Assembly: GCA_012976225.1 (NCBI GenBank)
Contig: JAAVVG010000035.1
Location: 1 to 64,000 of the forward strand
Direction: 5' to 3'
Source: Golubevia sp. BC0850
Taxonomy: Eukaryota > Basidiomycota > Exobasidiomycetes > Golubeviales > Golubeviaceae
DNA: 64,000 bases
Numbering within the stretch: position 1 is the first letter of the stretch; every line of letters begins with the position of its first letter. The notes below the pieces were generated by a model that saw only the letters and a list, made by a program, of their open reading frames with translations, was not told the DNA's origin and did not search any database. This document shows positions 62,898 through 64,000 of the stretch, piece after piece. The position numbers were made by a program, and so were the translations under genes.

Positions 62898-63804
62898 GTA
62901 GATGAAGATTTGAGGGACAGGGGACTGATCGAGACACGAGAGTGAAGCTGATTCACGCCTTCCACGGCGGATAATTAGAGTCGCGCGTTGGGTGAAACTG
63001 CTGTGTAAGGTGAACGTGAATTCGTCTCGATTCGTTCTGTCAAGAAGAGGTTGGTTGGATGGAGGACGAGGTATACTGTAGTGCAGAAGTCCGATCTGGC
63101 TCTCGTCGAAAAAATCTGGAACAGATCGCGCACGCACAAGCCCTCAATCTCAACGTCAAAGGATTAGTCAAATAGAGGTCTGCGCAGCCTTTTAGCGTTA
63201 ATTCTGAGCGGTACTGTAAGCCATAAGCTTGTTTGGTTGGGGTTCAAGGCCTCTTCTCCACCACCTGGCCAAAGCCCATATCTCATCCTGGACCTTCTCA
63301 TTACTCGCCTCTGTTGACTACGCCCTGTGTAGCTCCATCAAGAGGTCTTTTCTAAAAGTCTGAGAGCTCTGTGAGGAGGTCTGACAGAATTCCAAGTCGA
63401 AAGTAGGTTGGCGTTCGAGGTTCTCAACAGCCTCGTTAGTTCCCTCCTTGCGCTCTTACCGCTGTTCAAGAGGGATTGAGGTATTACCGAGTCTTCTCAG
63501 ATAGGTATCAATGAAGGCTAGGAAGATCAGAAAGCAGTTGAGCCCAGCGCCTTTGCTCTGCTCTTTATTGGGGGGGGGGGGTCTTTCAGACTCTCTACCC
63601 CCTGAACGACTCATCTTTGGGGGACGCCCATATAAGAAGCCATGTAGTGATAGGCCCTAGAAATCCATGAGTGCACAGGGAGGAAGAAGCAAGAGGGAGA
63701 TCCGAGGATATTTGGGGTGTATAAGCCACCCAGAAGTCAAAAATTACACTCGAAGATCTACAGGCGTCAGAATTGCTTGGAATTGATCGGAAACGCTCTG
63801 GAAA
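62898..63804. other. Intergenic upstream of paralogue B
   Basis: About 900 bp holding the promoter of paralogue B and the 3' region of the kinase at the window edge. Open frames reaching 63137 on the minus strand are upstream extensions of exon 1 without support. Confidence 0.5.
63570..63581. repeat. G12 homopolymer
   Basis: Twelve consecutive G on the plus strand, in the presumed 3' flank of the NDR kinase. Length may be uncertain in the assembly. Confidence 0.8.
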
Positions 63805-64000
63805 TTACAGGTTGTCGATCGAAGACTCATATCTTCTAAATGTGTAACCTAAGAAGGCTAGATCTTTGCTGCCAATCCCTGGATCAGCACCACTCGGAAC
63901 ATCTGGAACATCGTTGTAATCTTCAGTTGGGAAGTAAGAGGTGTCAGTGATACTCTTCAGATGGGGAACGAATGGAGCATCAATGTCTCTGATAGTGTTC
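63805..64000 (-). CDS. NDR-family kinase (COT1/Cbk1/Orb6-like), 3' end only
   Basis: Partial: 65 codons including the stop, running off the window edge. The peptide is the C-terminal tail of an AGC/NDR kinase: IRDIDAPFVPHLKSITDTSYF, then TEDYNDVPDVPSG, and a hydrophobic motif DLAFLGYTFRRYESS just before the stop. FxGYTFRRYE with the TDTSYFP segment is typical of fungal COT1/Cbk1/Orb6, which control polarised growth and cell separation; the Dbf2/LATS relatives differ at the hydrophobic motif. No Met lies in this piece, which is why simple ORF searches miss it. The kinase domain should lie beyond 64000. Confidence 0.85.
   Translation of the reverse strand, partial: NTIRDIDAPFVPHLKSITDTSYFPTEDYNDVPDVPSGADPGIGSKDLAFLGYTFRRYESSIDNL

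Overview
This is a gene-dense window from a fungal nuclear genome, most likely a basidiomycete. Nearly every gene is broken by short GT-AG introns, usually 55-430 nt, with GTGAGT-type donors. The gene set is fungal: a division 1 chitin synthase, homoisocitrate dehydrogenase of the aminoadipate lysine pathway, Zn2Cys6 transcription factors and a ferric reductase. Base composition is moderate. Scattered relics resembling F-box/leucine-rich-repeat proteins would fit a Pucciniomycotina-like lineage, but that placement is inference. I rebuilt the exon structures by hand from splice sites, reading phase and family conservation. Several genes contain exons too short for an ORF finder, of 5, 6 and 21 nt.

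Layout. 0-3.9 kb: an unrecognised minus-strand gene, an F-box-like gene relic and GA-rich repeats. 3.9-10.6 kb: an AGC kinase of the flippase-kinase (NRC-2/FPK1) type, LYS12 and a hotdog-fold thioesterase. 11-23 kb: the COPII GTPase SAR1, a chitin synthase, a PRMT3-type arginine methyltransferase and a ubiquitin-like/WLM metalloprotease. 23-35 kb: a Ser/Thr-rich membrane protein, xylitol/sorbitol dehydrogenase, an ACAD11-type phosphotransferase, an AMSH-like deubiquitinase and a xylose dehydrogenase-like oxidoreductase. 35-39.5 kb: the least ordered part, with a broken leucine-rich-repeat-like gene and a 1.48 kb inverted-repeat DNA element. 39.7-56 kb: a second single-pass membrane protein, topoisomerase III with a long zinc-finger tail, a CLN3/Btn1 homologue, a ferric reductase, a WW-domain protein and a MYST acetyltransferase. 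56-63 kb: two paralogous Zn2Cys6 factors tail to tail. 63.8-64 kb: the 3' end of an NDR-family (COT1/Cbk1-like) kinase, cut by the window edge.

The genes do not form a pathway cluster. The recurring pattern is architectural: five head-to-head pairs share 167-370 bp between start codons (LYS12/thioesterase, PRMT3/WLM, phosphotransferase/AMSH, TOP3/CLN3, MYST/Zn2Cys6). There is a loose trafficking and cell-surface theme (SAR1, FPK1, chitin synthase, CLN3, AMSH, membrane proteins), and two genes that may act on C5 sugars. I found no convincing unknown system. The items most worth a second look are the unusual exon structures, the transcription-factor pair with very different intron content, the mobile element, and the TOP3 C-terminus.
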